Below, one piece after another: positions 23,755 through 36,175 of a stretch of 64,000 bases of DNA. Source of the stretch: Wolfiporia cocos (Eukaryota > Basidiomycota > Agaricomycetes > Polyporales > Phaeolaceae); NCBI GenBank assembly GCA_029448655.1, contig JACCLO010000001.1, positions 5,146,001-5,210,000 of the forward strand, written 5' to 3'. Under the pieces are notes generated by a model. It was not told the DNA's origin, made no database searches, and worked only from the letters and a program-made list of their open reading frames with translations. Position 1 is the stretch's first letter. Each line of letters begins with the position of its first letter. Both the position numbers and the translations under genes were made by a program.

Positions 23755-24670
23755 TGTCACAGATTTATCTGGGACCCTAGCAATTTTCCGCCTATTATAG
23801 CAATTTATCCGGAATTATCATGTCTATGTTACGGATCGAATATCCGTTCAACGCAGAATAACTAAGTCGAGTTACTCAGCGTATCGAGTAGCGCACTACT
23901 CCGTCGGACTCCTCTGAGTCAGAGCGTTGATATACAAGCTGCAGGCTTAATTGCTCAAGCCTTTGAGAATGAGTATAAGATCCTTGAATTCAACAAGGTC
24001 GAGCTGAGGAACTCGACCGATATTTACATCAGGTTATATACTGCGATCCGTTAATTGGGGTCATAGTGTCTTTGGTACTACTACTATTAAGTCCGTCGAG
24101 CTAACGATATAAGTAATAAAGGAGAAGTGTTGCGGTTGAGCGCAACAAGAGATGAAACACAGAACTACTGTGGTTGGACACAGAATATCAGCTAGAACGA
24201 GATGCGGACACAGAAAGTGGGCATAGGGTTGTTATACATGAAACAGGGCCTACAGTTGAGCGGAGGCCCCTAGAAATAGAGCGCTGGGCACAGCGGTTGA
24301 ACGCTAAGTCCTCATACACGGTGAGGCGTCAAACGGAATATTCAAGTGTACCTGGTAGAACTGTAACAGTCTAACTGCAAGTTATCTGGGAGTTATCCCA
24401 TATTGCTGCCATGCCAAGCTAATGCAAGGCATTATTGCTTATGTAACCATATTACATGCTACTAAGCAACCACGACTAAGCATAACACACTAGTCAGGAC
24501 TCATGCATCATACAAACATCATAGCTACCAGCCTTCCAGGCCTTAGCCCAGACTTATGACTGCATAGCAACATCACCATCAACATAGCCATCAGGCTAGC
24601 CCCAGTATTGCATCATAGTCCAGACCCAGCTACGTCATTGCTACATCAACCAGTCCAGCCCTCAAGCCCA
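23755..24670 (+). mobile_element. Truncated LTR A3 with nested H3
   Basis: Starts TGTCACAGATTTATCTGGG and follows the first ~370 bp of family A (compare reverse of A2), then breaks off near 24670. H3 is nested in it. No TATA part remains. Confidence 0.75.
23827..24368 (-). mobile_element. Solo LTR H3
   Basis: 542 bp, TGTTACGG...CTGTAACA, perfect TSD GTCTA (23822-23826 and 24369-24373). Shares termini and the TCGAGCTGAGGA segment with H1 and H2 and is shorter than them. Confidence 0.88.
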
Positions 24671-27505
24671 GTGAAAGTACCTCGTATCAGGGCCTATCAG
24701 AAGATAACAGGTACGATCTGATACAAAACTGAACGGTTGATAGCTCTGGGTATAATTTTAGGTGCCCGGCATCCTAGCAGTAGCTACTGTACGATACCCA
24801 TAGCTATCAGAGTAGAATTTGATATGTAACATTTATACCTCATTATACATAATATTTTTCCAGCATACTGGGAGGCTACCGCAAAATATCTGGGGGCCTT
24901 GGCTGAGAAATTCCACCTACCCAAAATTATCAGATTATACTCATACCTAGAGGCCTTTTCTCTTCATTCAATCAGAATGTATAAATAAATACCAAAATTC
25001 ATTTTCTGAGCTGCGGAAAACTATCAGAAGCTACTGGAACATATGCAGCACATTTTGAGGCAGGTTTTGCGCCGTATCAAAAAAACCACAAAGTCCATCA
25101 GAATCCATCCCCGAATCCCCTCACAGTCCTTGTTTGCAACTAGCAGAAAATACCCGAACCTATCAGCAGAGACTCTAAGCATGCACAAGAAAATTTGCGA
25201 ATCCAGCAGGGTGATTGTATGCATGTATCAGGATCTACTGAAATAAATTGCTCTAGTAAGCATGTGACTCAACCAAAAAAAGGCACATGTATTGTCCAAT
25301 TCACCAATTACTTCTTCTTTTTCTACAGAGCAAGTCAATATAGCTTCACAAACCAAGTAGAGTGAAAAAAAAAACATACCAGCTCCTTCTCCATGTCTTT
25401 GTATTGCTATAAGAGGTTGAGTATGCAACAAGGAGCTATGAAGAATATATTCTCACCTGAAGTACCTCTTTTGACAAAGTGTGAAAGTGCTCCTCAAATT
25501 CTTCAAGTGTACCTTCAGGATTCTTGCTGTGCCACTCCTTCCCATACAGATTCCCGAGAGGTGTCAGGAAAATTCGTTTAATTATTTTGTGGTGTATCTA
25601 GCATTTATAGCCTTCCTAGGTCCATAGCGGCGACCCCACGAAGCTTTGGTAGCAGCCACAGTTGTCAGGGTGGCTGAGGAATTGGAGGTGCTGGGCACTG
25701 GCATATCCATTGAGGTTGCATTGTTCGTAGCCTCCAATTCTTGAATTGGGTCTTTGTCGCCTACATTGTGGACAGCGTCAGAAAAATTGCCATGGTATAA
25801 ACAGACATGTACCTAGTTCAGTTTGTGTGATGACAAGGGAACCTGTAAATAGAAATGCTCAAAATATTGTAAAGCTGAAGAGGAAAAAAACGACTCACCC
25901 GCGTTGTTGACACGGAAACCATCCGTGCCACCCGTCCTAACGGGGAACTCCTATATCCGCCCTATCCTATCTCCAATAGCCCCCCACCCTCCACAGGCGG
26001 AGAACAAGAAGGCACCTCTATTGAGAGGTCCTGCCGTATTGCCTGAGGTACCGACCCATAAGTGTACCGGTACGCCCCCAGACTAGCAAGGTAATAGAGA
26101 AGAGACAAGTATAGATGCAATGAATAGAAGCCCCCACGCCCAAGTAGGACGCAGCAGGCTTTGTCGTCAAGGACCCTGCACGCGAAGACAAGCAGCAGAG
26201 GGATAAGAAAGAGGTGACCAGGGGACACGCCCCCTAGGCCAAAATCTTAAGTCTGAGGAGTAGCCTCAGACGTCGCCAGTATATATACATGTAGGAGACC
26301 TCTAGCTAAAGACCTTTTGTCTACCCTAAAGTGACGGTCTGTGCGCATCAGGATCATGTGCCTACAGTAACAACTAAGTGACAGTCATATGACGAGGTAA
26401 CTACCCGTGACTCTAGATATAACAACGTGACCTGTAGAGATAACGAGATAAGATGAAGACTTATCTACCTATGCACGTGATACCTCCAGCGTCGGTCTAA
26501 CAAGCCTAAAAATCGGAATAAAAAGCGCAAAAATAGGGGAAAAATCACAAATTATTTCTTGTGACAGTTGTCTTTGTTAGCTGTGGTGGATGCATCCATT
26601 CCTGAACGTGTCGTGGCACCTCTTTGAGGCTGACTCCTACTTGTTGTGGTCAGCACAGAACAGGAAAGAAAAAAAAATACAGAGCTGATTTGATCACAAG
26701 TGTGGCATGGCATTTGCTCATGCATTTCATGGAGTGAACGGGTTCCAAGGGATGCTTCTCACCACAAATGTTCTGTGGCATGTTGTGCCTCAGAGGTGGA
26801 TGTCTGTGCCACGGTTGCATCTGTAGTCATATCGGGGATTGTCAAGGAAGGTTGGTCTTGATATTTGACCTCAGAGGGCTGCCTGGGACTTGGAGCAGAG
26901 GGTGTAGGCGGGCATGGTGAAGCAGGTCTAGGAGCATCCCCAGAAGCAGCAGGCAGCACAGACACAGTCTCTGTAGTGCTCGTGCTCTCGGAGCGCTGGT
27001 CTTCCATTCCAAGGTCTGAGCTTTGCGAAGTCGAAGTCTTCGCACGATCAGTCAAAGCAGCGTTTGGTGCCTGGTCCTTGTTAATGCATCTCTGAGCCAT
27101 AGGAAGAGCAAACCAAAGACTAACTGCTGCTGTAGTGCACATTTTCTTCTGCTTCCAAGACAGATAGACAGCCTTGGCACATGTTTTGGTCTTTCAGTGT
27201 CCCTCCCATAAGGCAATCTCTGGGTACGCCTCTTCTAACCTTCGTTGCAGCTTGTCATGCCCCTCCTGGCAGACCTTAGTCCAGCATTCTGGTGCACAGC
27301 CACATTCTGAGAGATCGAGAAAGACCTCCCTGATTAACACCCTGATGCCACCAAGGCGTGATATGCTAAAAGGGGTGCCGTCTTCCTCTTCCAACCATGA
27401 CCATGACTCCACCTTTTTTCCATGTTGTTTCGGCCCATCTGACATTGGGTCCACATCGTCATGGTGTTTTGAGGCCCACCAATCCACCTCATTCCAGAAT
27501 TTGAT
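24671..27505 (-). pseudogene. Unrecognised multi-exon gene remnant
   Basis: Open minus-strand stretches look like exons of one gene: 27194-27505 (with FWNEVDWW and SWSWLEEEDGTPF), 26759-27142 (Ser/Thr/Pro-rich), 25597-25907 (ends INARYTTK-stop) and 25440-25570 (GTLEEFEEHF). LTR I interrupts it, and LTR M1 marks the inversion breakpoint that separates it from its upstream part, now at 32341-32709 on the plus strand. I do not recognise the family. The part from 24671 to ~25400 shows no coding sequence. It may be a transposon-associated gene, judged only by context. Confidence 0.4.
25908..26566 (-). mobile_element. Solo LTR I
   Basis: 659 bp, TGACACGG...CTTGTGACA, perfect TSD GTTGT (25903-25907 and 26567-26571). 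It has the GTCTGAGGAGTAGCCTCAGAC palindrome (near 26251), TATATATACATG (near 26279) and the ACCCTAAAGTGACGGTCTGTG block (near 26323). Confidence 0.92.
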
Positions 27506-27804
27506 TGTCACGGATCTTCCTGGCATTTCATTCCATCCTTCTACCAACAATTGAAGCCGTGCAGCAGTCGTATCATTGACCCTAGGCACTCAGGACATCA
27601 ACATCTACCTCATCCAAGTCTCTAGAAGGTGGTGGCAGATTATCGGATCACGTGACCTCAATTCAGTAAGTCACGTGATCTACTAAACTCTCAGATTAGA
27701 TAGTGGCATCGGGTACCATCACAGGCATCTGGTCAGGTGACATTATCTCTCACTTACAAGTCTAGACATTGCTAGGCACCTTAGTTACATCATTAGTGAC
27801 ATCA

Positions 27805-28890
27805 TGTCACAGATTTATCTGGGGCTTACAGCATTTTCCCTACGATTATAGCAATTTATCCGGGATCTATACGTCTAACTACAAGTTATCTACGGGTTAA
27901 CTCCCATTGCCACCACGACAAGTCCTTTACTGGGCTTATCCCTTATGTTAGCAATAACACCACTAGTCACATGGCTACACGTCATCACAACATCATCGGT
28001 AACCATCCGGACCAATATCCACAATGACTGCCTAGACTTAGCAACATCATAGCTACGTCACCGGTCTCACCCGTAAGAGCTAGACCATCCACGTCATAAG
28101 ATCCTAGATCACAATGACATCACGAGCACGGCACACTCGCATAATAATGTCCACATAGCCAAACATAGCTGCAAGGCTATATCGCTATTGGATTGGCCTC
28201 TCGGCCCGTCCTCAGGGATCGGTACATACCAATCCCTGGGCTTCTGCCATCACGGCATTGCCCAATCCCCGGACCTAGCCTCACGGCCTAGTCCAACACA
28301 TGTCCCGGTAACCCTCCGGTCCGGTACATTAACACATGCCATGGTACTTCCGTCCAATGGCATAACGACCTCGGCGTCTCGCCTTGGTCATCACACGAAG
28401 ACCGTCCAATAGCCATTATACCGCAAGGTACCGGCGTACGGCTTCCTCTATACCCGGGCTGCACCCGCATACCTAAGAGATAAACAATACAAATCCCTCT
28501 CCTACTATTGGTGCGGCCATTACCGGCCCACAACAGCCATTGTAGATAGAGTCCTAAACATTAGATAAGATAAGCTTCGCCACTTGGCAAAGCCACATAA
28601 CCCGGAAAGGTAATGACTAGCTAGTAGCACATGACCTCTCCACACACATGTATATAAGCATTAGGCTAGACGGCCATAATGCTTAGTTCTATTCTATCGT
28701 CAAACCTTGAGTGCCCATGGTGGAGTACTATCAGTACTCCCAGTGGACTCCTATTAGGAGTCCCAAGCATTCTCGGCGTCCGCCGTAGAAGGTCCCTCCA
28801 TACCTGCTGCTGCACTGGGTCTTTCCCTCACTGAGTCGCCTTACAACCAAGTATATAGGCTTGGTGAGTCCCACGGTTAGATCCGTGTCA
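27805..28890 (+). mobile_element. Solo LTR K1
   Basis: 1086 bp, TGTCACAG...CCGTGTCA, perfect TSD CATCA (27800-27804 and 28891-28895), inserted in M1. Related to K2 and K3 but more diverged. GATA doublet at 28563-28573; TATA box (TATATAAG) near 28651. Confidence 0.92.
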
Positions 28891-29204
28891 CATCAATGGT
28901 CTGGCCTTGGCTAGACAGCATCATTACTGACATCATCATGACATCATAGGTCTATACTTAGCACGGCCCACTTAGTCCACTGGTATTACACAGCGGCCCA
29001 CTTACTAAGTCGGCACCTACATTTACTGTGGCGCCATCCTAACACAAAGGCGTTGCCATTACTGGCATTATGACACCATACCATACACACAGACCTCTAC
29101 TTTAGGGTCAGTATGTATGACTAGTAGTTACAGGTCTTATGTGTATATAAACTAGGAGTCTAAGGCTTTTGCGCCTTTAGACTTAGAATGTTGATACTCA
29201 ACGG

Positions 29205-29706
29205 TGACACAGACCTGTGTCATTCAACACCGCCCACTCCCCACCACCCCTAGTCCTAACTCCCCTACTAACACCTTTCTACCACAGAGGGCCCACGAGT
29301 GCACACACATCAACGAGGTGGGTAGCCTAAGGTGCAACAGCGATAGTCAAGGTTCTCCCAGACTAGTTGGGAGGCAATAAGTTAAGCACGCAGCAAGGGA
29401 TTGGCAAGTAAGAGGGACTAGCCCTTGAAGTTACAATGAAGACTCTGAGGAGTACACCTCAGAGTCCCTAGCTTATATACATGTGTCGCAATATCTACTG
29501 TACTGTCTACCCTAAAGCGGCATGGCCCGTGCGCACACGCCTAGGTGTAAGTACAGCCATAACACATGATCAGTCACAATACATGTGAGCTATCTTATCT
29601 AGTTGCCACGCACGACTATCTAAAGGATCAGGTGATTAAATACATGAGAACGTTAGTTTGAGACTGAGGGGTGGCATTTGCCCAGATGTCACGGATTTCT
29701 GTGACA
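29205..29706 (-). mobile_element. Solo LTR O
   Basis: 502 bp, TGACACAGACC...TTCTGTGACA, flanks AACGG (29200-29204) and AACAG (29707-29711), one transition apart. Inserted in M1. Related to S (56976-57486). Palindrome GACTCTGAGG/CCTCAGAGTC near 29431-29456, then TTATATACATG, CCCTAAAGC block and GATA doublet (29590-29600). Confidence 0.88.
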
Positions 29707-29889
29707 AACAGTTAAACTTTGTGTTGCATATGGGAGTGTGTTCCCTCTTTCCTACATCCTTTGCTGCATGAGACTTTGCGCTTCAAGCTAGTATCTTAGA
29801 CCGGCCCCTCTTGACAACTTAGGACAGGCTTTCTAAGTCGTTGACAGGACTTGCGCCCTTCAGCATTGGACATCACAAGGATTGTGACA

Positions 29890-31490
29890 AAGAAAAAGCA
29901 GCCTTCATCACAAGCAGAGGACTCTATGAACCATTAGTAATGTTCTTTGGATTTACTAATGCCCCATCCACATTCCAGGCCTTCATGAATGAAATATTCA
30001 GGGAATTGATATCAACAGGAAAAGTGATAATCTACTTGGATGATATACTAATATTCACAGAAACCAAAGAAACACAGAATCATTACCAAGCAAGTATTGA
30101 ACATATTAAGACAGCACAAGCTAACATGCAAGCCCAAGAAATGTGAATTTGAAAAAGACAAGATTGAATATCTCAGATACATTATATTGCATGAAAGGGT
30201 TGAGATGGATATGGGTGAAGTAGATGCCATAACACAATGGCCCACTCCAAAAAACAAAAAGGAATTACAATCATTTTTAGGTTTTGTTAACTTTTATAAG
30301 AAAATTCATCATGGGATACTCCCATATAGTAAAGCCACTCACTAATCTCACAGGTAATACAGAATGGAAATGGGAAGCAACTGAACAAGAATGTTTTGAT
30401 AAATTAAAAGAAATGTTCACCAGAGCACCAATACTAACCACACCTAATGATGATGACCCATACCAAATTGATGCAGATGCCTCAAACTTTGCAATAGGAG
30501 GATGTCTAATGCAGAAGCAAGATAACCAATGGAAGCCAATCGCCTACTTATCGAAGGCTCTACAAGCCATGGAAAAGAACTATGAAATCTACGACAGAGA
30601 ACTATTAGCAATAATGCAATGTCTAGACGAATGGTGACATTTGATACAAGGATTGGCTCACACCACTGAAATGCTAACAGACCACAAGAATCTTGAATAC
30701 TTCAGAAAACCCCCCAAAATAAATTGTCAACAGGCCCAATGGATGAATGAACTGACAGAATATGATATTAAATTAACACACATTCCAGGGAAAACCCAGA
30801 TTCAAGCAGATCCTCTATCCAGGCGACCTGATCATGACACAGGAGATGATGAACTGAAGGACCAAAGTACCAACAGATAAACTCCATTGATTATCTAACA
30901 GTAAAAGAACAGGTAGCAACTCTCAAACATCAATATGATTTCACCAGCATGACCAAAATCACACGTGACTTGGAAGACCTCACCTACAGGAGGGGGAAGT
31001 TAATTATACCAAACAACCAAGAACTATAAACACAGATTATTGAAGCACATCATGATTCAATACTAGCAGGACACACTGGAATTAGAAAGACACTAACAGC
31101 CATTTCCAACAGCTACTGGTGGCTTCATATGGACAATGATATTAAATATTATATACAACACTGCACTAAATGCCAACAGTCAAAGCCAATCTGCCAAGCA
31201 AAATCAGCACCACTCAATCCAAATCCAACCCTGGATTACAATTGGGAAACTATATCTGTGGATATGATAACAGGTATACCAGAAGTGAAGGAAAGAAATG
31301 CCATACTAGTCATCGTGGATATGAAGTCTAAAGACTACATAGCAATACCAACAACAGATAAATTAATGGTAGAAGAATTGGCCGACCTTCTTTTTCAATA
31401 ATGCGGTAACAAATCATGGAATGCCAAAAAAGATATTTAGCGACTGTGGATCACAATTTGTGGCCCAATTCATTACTGAGCTTTATAAAA
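29890..31490 (+). pseudogene. Inverted 3' half of a Ty3/gypsy pol (RT-RH-IN)
   Basis: Starts inside RT (AAFITSRGLYEP, then FFGFTNAPSTFQAF and YLDDILIF near 30032). It continues with RNase H (QIDADASNFAIGG, ELLAIMQCLDEW) and integrase (HHDSILAGHTGIRKT, CTKCQQSK, SVDMITGIP, SDCGSQF). It ends abruptly near 31490 before the catalytic glutamate. Frameshifts near 30140, 30300 and 30640 break it. Its missing upstream RT half is on the minus strand at 34490-34586 and 36176-36543; the two halves join when the M1-M2 inversion is undone. Confidence 0.88.
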
Positions 31491-32340
31491 TTATCTACTC
31501 TTATAACAGGAGCTCGCACCGGAGGTGCTCGCATGCCGCTAGCGTGTCACTCGTGTTCTACACACATGGATACCATGTTTGCTGCGTGGCGTCCATGGGT
31601 ATCATTCCTGCTCCCATTAGATAGGGCGCTTGCCATTAGTGGCAGGGCCAGCCGATCCCTCGTGCAGCCAGGAGAGGCCGGCCCCAACGTCTGGGTGAGC
31701 AAGCAATTTTTACCACACAGCTACACCCTGCACCTCTTCCTCCTCTTCACATCGCTTACCATCCTGCTGTTATCACCATTAGCAATGCCATCATTGTCAT
31801 TTTGACCCTCCCTCCACTCCCTTTTCTTTTGTTGATATTACCTTTCTTTCCTTTTTCCATTCCTCCTCGTATACTACAGCCTCCCTGTCTGTATCCACTG
31901 CTCACTACATGAGCCCCCTGTGTTCACCCAGAACCATTACTCATCCTTCTGTGCATGGTGCATGCCTGTGCATGCACATCATAGGCAATGGCTGGCCTGC
32001 CCACCCAGCAGCTCATCCATCCTTCACATCTGTTCCCAGCTAATGCCAGTCCCACCCAACCTCCATAGCACACTCAGCACATTACCGTAGCATCACCTTC
32101 CTTGCCAGTGCAACGACGAGCCTGGAACCCGGGAGTTGGGCAGTGAAAACATCAGATGTCACATGCATTTGCTCTAGAGCATACATGCACTCTTAGCAGC
32201 AATCAACCCATGCTGGGCTCAACTAATGTCAACCTTTTATCAGGGAATTTGCAAGGGGTCTCCCAATGGGGACAAATAAATCCTGCAGTACAAGCTAGAA
32301 TTGCAGTGCAGGTCACTAGCTTATTTCATTAGGCACCCCA
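31491..32340. other. Unassigned sequence inside the inverted segment
   Basis: Begins abruptly after the integrase fragment. It has pyrimidine-rich runs (31790-31860) and no coherent coding frame, LTR terminus or repeat shared with the rest of the window. It may be another truncated element. Confidence 0.3.
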
Positions 32341-32709
32341 ACTAGCATATCTCCAACACAGATCAACAGAAGGTGATCCGCTCGGACAATCATACAAACC
32401 AGATGCTCGTGGAAGCGATGGCCAAGCTTACTGAAGAAAATATATGCTTTCACATGCTTATGGAGTGAGTATATGTGCCTCATACTCTAGTTCCAGTGCT
32501 ACAGACTACTTCTCCACAAAGGACAACCTTGACTCAGGTGGCTACAGGCATACAGTCACTTGTTAGTGCACAACTTGATAGGTATCTACTCCATCATATC
32601 ATATCTCGAAAAAAAAATACAAATTGGGTTTTTACAGGGGCTCTAGAGGCAACACTAGCCTACCCGACAACCGACCTCTTTCTAAGAGGGAACAATACCC
32701 TAATATCAA
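32341..32709 (+). pseudogene. Inverted upstream part of the unrecognised gene
   Basis: Open stretch reading QQKVIRSDNHTNQMLVEAM and, after a possible short intron, TTLTQVATGIQSLVSAQLD. In the pre-inversion arrangement it lies directly upstream of the minus-strand coding sequence ending at 27505. Function unknown. Confidence 0.35.
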
Positions 32710-33156
32710 TGTCACAATCCTTGTGACGTCCAATGCTGAAGGGCGCAAGTCCTGTCAATGACCTAGAAAGCCTGTCCTAAGTCATCAAGAGGGGCCGGTC
32801 TAAGATACTAGCTTGAAGCACAAAGTCTCATGCAGCAAAGGATGTAGGAAAGAGGGAACACGCTCCCATATGCAACGCAAAGTTTAATTGTTGAGTATGA
32901 ACATTCTAAGTCTAAAGGCGCAAAAGCCTTAGACTCCTAGTTTATATACACATAAGACCTGTAACTACTAGTCATAGATACTGACCCTAACGTAGAGGTC
33001 TGTGTGTATGGTATGGTGTCATAATGCCAGTAATGGCAACACCTTTGTGTTAGGATGGCGCCACAGTAAATGTAGGCGCCGGCTTAGTAAAATGACAATA
33101 TGTGTGATATGTATGTAGTAAGTGGGCCGCTGTGTAATACCAGTGGACTAAGCGGG

Positions 33157-33866
33157 TGTTACGGTTATTTTGATTTTTCGAATATCAACAGAACTCACCA
33201 CCGGGCGAATACGATACAGGGACTTGTTGCGCAACCAACCCCCTGGCTACTCGTGACTCTACTGGGTGTATCCCCAGTTGTACTAGCATGTAGGGCGCGT
33301 TTCACGTTTGGCAGATCCAACTCTGCCACCATTTTATCTTTATCATCCCGCAGTTGATAGATGGCGTTCAACCGCCATCTTCATTCCTATCTATCATTTC
33401 AGATATATCACTCCGTACTTATCAAACGTTTGGTACTATAGCGTAGATAGTAGCGGTGACATCTGGGATGGACTCGACCCCTAAAACCTAACGTAGTATA
33501 TAAACTCATGTACTTACTGTCGAAACTCTTCAGCTCGACCTTGTTGTACAAACAAGAAGTCTTATACTCGTTCTCAAACGTAGGAAACTACGCTCAGTAT
33601 TTCTCGCTCGAGCGACCGAACAACTAAGTCCCCAAAGTGCACAGTGACTTCTAGGACTTAGGCGAGTCTTATATTCTATTAGACTCGCACCTGAACAGAT
33701 TGTATCCTCTAACGCGTATTGGATATTACACAATCTCCTAGGAACTTCACCTAGGACTTGAAGGCATCTAACGAGCATTTGCCTTGCACACGGCAACTTG
33801 CCTACGTGCAGAAGAACGATCTATATTCGCGATTTGAATATACGAACAGGTATTCGACCCGTAACA
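33157..33866 (+). mobile_element. Solo LTR H1
   Basis: 710 bp, TGTTACGG...CCGTAACA. Flanks GCGGG (33152-33156) and GTGGG (33867-33871), one transition. Opposite orientation to H2 (61725-62436), which it matches along its length. TATATAAA near 33498 sets the orientation. Confidence 0.9.
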
Positions 33867-33950
33867 GTGGGCCGTGCTAAGTATACACCTATGAGGTCAT
33901 GATGATGTCAGTAATGATGCTGTCTAGCCAAGGCCAGACCATTGATGTCA

Positions 33951-34193
33951 TGTCACAGATTATACCTGTAAAGGCATCTGGACGTTACGGAGTAATTAAC
34001 TAGGGTATACAGAGGGAATACGTGGGTATAACCTGAACAAGGCTACCCGTAGACGCTAAGCGTGGGAATCTGAACTGCAGATATAGCCGGACCCTTGATA
34101 ACAGCCAAGCTGTTATCGTAGCCCTTTTGGGGGAGTGGTCTATAACACCACTCATAAGCGCGTTGCATTGGGTCCGCTGCGCGTCTTGTGATA
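33951..34193. mobile_element. Miniature LTR-like element N1
   Basis: 243 bp, TGTCACAGATT...CTTGTGATA, TSD TGTCA (33946-33950 and 34194-34198). The uninterrupted target is preserved in M1. It shares GCGTGGGAATCTGAACT, a GATAACAG/CTGTTATC hairpin and GTAGCCCTTTTGG with N2 (62645-62880). Confidence 0.85.
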
Positions 34194-34489
34194 TGTCACT
34201 AATGATGTAACTAAGGTGCCTAGCAATGTCTAGACTTGTAAGTGAGACATAATGTCACCTGACCAGATTCCTGTGATGGTACCCGATGCCGCTATCTAAT
34301 CTGAGAGTTTAGTAGATCATGTGACTTACTGAATTGAGGTCACGTGATCCGGTAATCTGCCACCACCTTATAGAGACTTGGGTGAGGTAGATGTTGATGT
34401 CCTGAGTGCCTAGGATCAATGATACGACCCCTGCACGACTTTAATTGTTGGTAGAATGATGGAATAAAATGCCAGGAAAATCCGTGACA

Positions 34490-34586
34490 TTCTTCATCTC
34501 CTTCTTTGATTCTAATTTTGGTGTACCCCCCATCTTATATCTAGCTTGCTGACATATCTTGCTCTTTTCATTTTGTCAAGTAATTC
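34490..34586 (-). pseudogene. RT fragment at the inversion breakpoint
   Basis: Minus-strand reading ELLDKMKRARYVSKLDIRWG, then IKEGDEE with a small frameshift. It continues the RT at 36176-36543 across LTR L and is cut at M2. The next residues (KAAFITSRG) are found at 29890 on the other strand. Confidence 0.85.
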
Positions 34587-36175
34587 TGTCACAAGAAACC
34601 AGTGCTTAGGTCCCCCCCCTGCAAGTATGTGTCACAGATTTATCTGGGGCTTACAGCATTTTTCCTACGATTATAGCAATTTACCTGGGATTTATACGTC
34701 TACCTACAAGTTATCTACGGGTTAACTGCCACTGCCACAATGACAAGTCCTTAACTGGGCTTATCAACCACATGACCAGCATAGACACCGCTACGTCACA
34801 AGACTAATGATATCATCGCATTATCATCGGTAACCCTACGGTCCGATATCCGCAATACATCATAAACGTCTAGACAATAGCAATCGTCATAGCATACGTC
34901 ATAGGTCTCGCCCGACAGAGCAAGACCAAGCCAAGTCATAGATCTTAGATCATAATGATAGGCCGAGCGTGGCACGCTCGCATAATAATGTCCACAAGTA
35001 CAAACAGTGCCTCGCGGCCTTGTACTATTGGGTCGGCCATCCCGGCTTCCCACCGCCATAAGATCCTTGATCACAATGGCATCTCAGGCGCGCCACGCCT
35101 TCGCATAATAATGGCAACACGGCCAAATAGCACTATATTAGCATCAAGGCAATATCGCTATAGGCTCGGCCTTCTCGGCCATCCCACGGACTCGGCATTC
35201 CCCAAGTCCCGGGCTTCTGCCATCACGGCGTTGCCCAAAAACCGGACCTCGCCCCACGGCTAAGTCCAGCACATGCCCCGGTAACCATCCGGACCGGGCT
35301 GTAACACATGCCACGGTACTTCCCGTCCAATGGCATAACGACCTCGGCGTCCCGCCTCGGTCATCATACGAAGACCGGCCAATCGCCATTATACCGCAAG
35401 GTATCCGGCAACCGGCTTCCCATATACCCGGGCTGTGCCCGCGTTCATATGATAATATACAGAAATCCCTCTCATACGATTGGTTCGGCCATTAGGGCCC
35501 TGCCACGGCCATTCTATGTAGAGTCCATAAACAGTAGATAAGATAGCGCTTCGCCTCTTGGCAAAGCCACATAACCCGGAATGGTAGTACTAGCTAGTAG
35601 CACGTGCCATCCGAATAAACATGTATATAAGTAGGGACTTGACGTCCTTTAACTTTAGTTCTATTATTCTCTCGGCTTGCGCCGTAGAATAACCTCTCAC
35701 ATCCTGCTGCGCTGGTATTGTCTATCCCTCTAAGTCGCCTTATCTCAAGCATATAGGCACTTGGTGAGTCCCACAGGCATACTGTGTCAGTATGCACAAA
35801 CTAGATGCCGTGCTGTGGATATGCACATGCATATCTAGATAATACTTCACTTATCTTATCTACTACAGGTCATGTGTTGTCACTTACTAGTAATAGTGTT
35901 ACCACCACGTTACATAGTTACAGGGCTGCACACAGACCCGGCCTTTAGGGCTGGGTCGTTAGGGTCTTATGACATGTATATATACTGGTAGTGTAGCATT
36001 CTGGGTTCCCCAGAACTAGTATCCTCAGCCTAGGGCACATTCCCCTGGGAGTCTACTTTCCTGCTTACTGCATGCACGTGTCCTGCTCGAACCTTGGGGC
36101 TGGTTATTGCAAACACCAGTTCTTGATAACAAGGGGGGATATCCCCTTACGCGGTACACACAGATTCCTGTGTCA
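34587..36175 (+). mobile_element. Solo LTR L with nested K2
   Basis: TGTCACAAG...CCTGTGTCA, ~424 bp without K2. Flanks AATTC (34582-34586) and AATTA (36176-36180), one mismatch. It interrupts RT coding sequence, which reads through when it is removed. GATA doublet near 35851-35861, CCTTTAGGG near 35952, TATATATA near 35985, CTGGGTTCCCCAG palindrome near 36001. Confidence 0.85.
34630..35789 (+). mobile_element. Solo LTR K2
   Basis: 1160 bp, TGTCACAG...CTGTGTCA, perfect TSD GTATG (34625-34629 and 35790-35794), nested in LTR L. Nearly identical to K3. GATA doublet at 35535-35545, TATATAAG near 35622. Confidence 0.95.

Larger units (their letters stand above)
27506..29889 (+). mobile_element. 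LTR M1 (left inversion breakpoint) with nested K1 and O
   Basis: TGTCACGG...ATTGTGACA. Without K1 and O it is ~0.79 kb and matches M2 in reverse. Its left flank is TTGAT (27501-27505) and its right flank AAGAA (29890-29894). These do not match each other but are the complements of the flanks of M2. The TATA box is near 29142 and the GTCTAAGGC/GCCTTTAGAC palindrome follows. Confidence 0.9.
32710..34489 (-). mobile_element. LTR M2 (right inversion breakpoint) with nested H1 and N1
   Basis: Plus-strand reading TGTCACAATCC...CCGTGACA. Without H1 and N1 it is ~0.82 kb and is the reverse complement of M1. Flanks are ATCAA (32705-32709) and TTCTT (34490-34494), the exact complements of the M1 flanks. 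Confidence 0.9.

Noticed and set aside
27506..34489. M1 and M2 as the two ends of one DNA transposon with inverted repeats
   Set aside because: The flanks do not match as a single TSD, but match exactly when exchanged between the two, and both look like solo LTRs with TATA boxes; inversion between LTRs explains all flanks.
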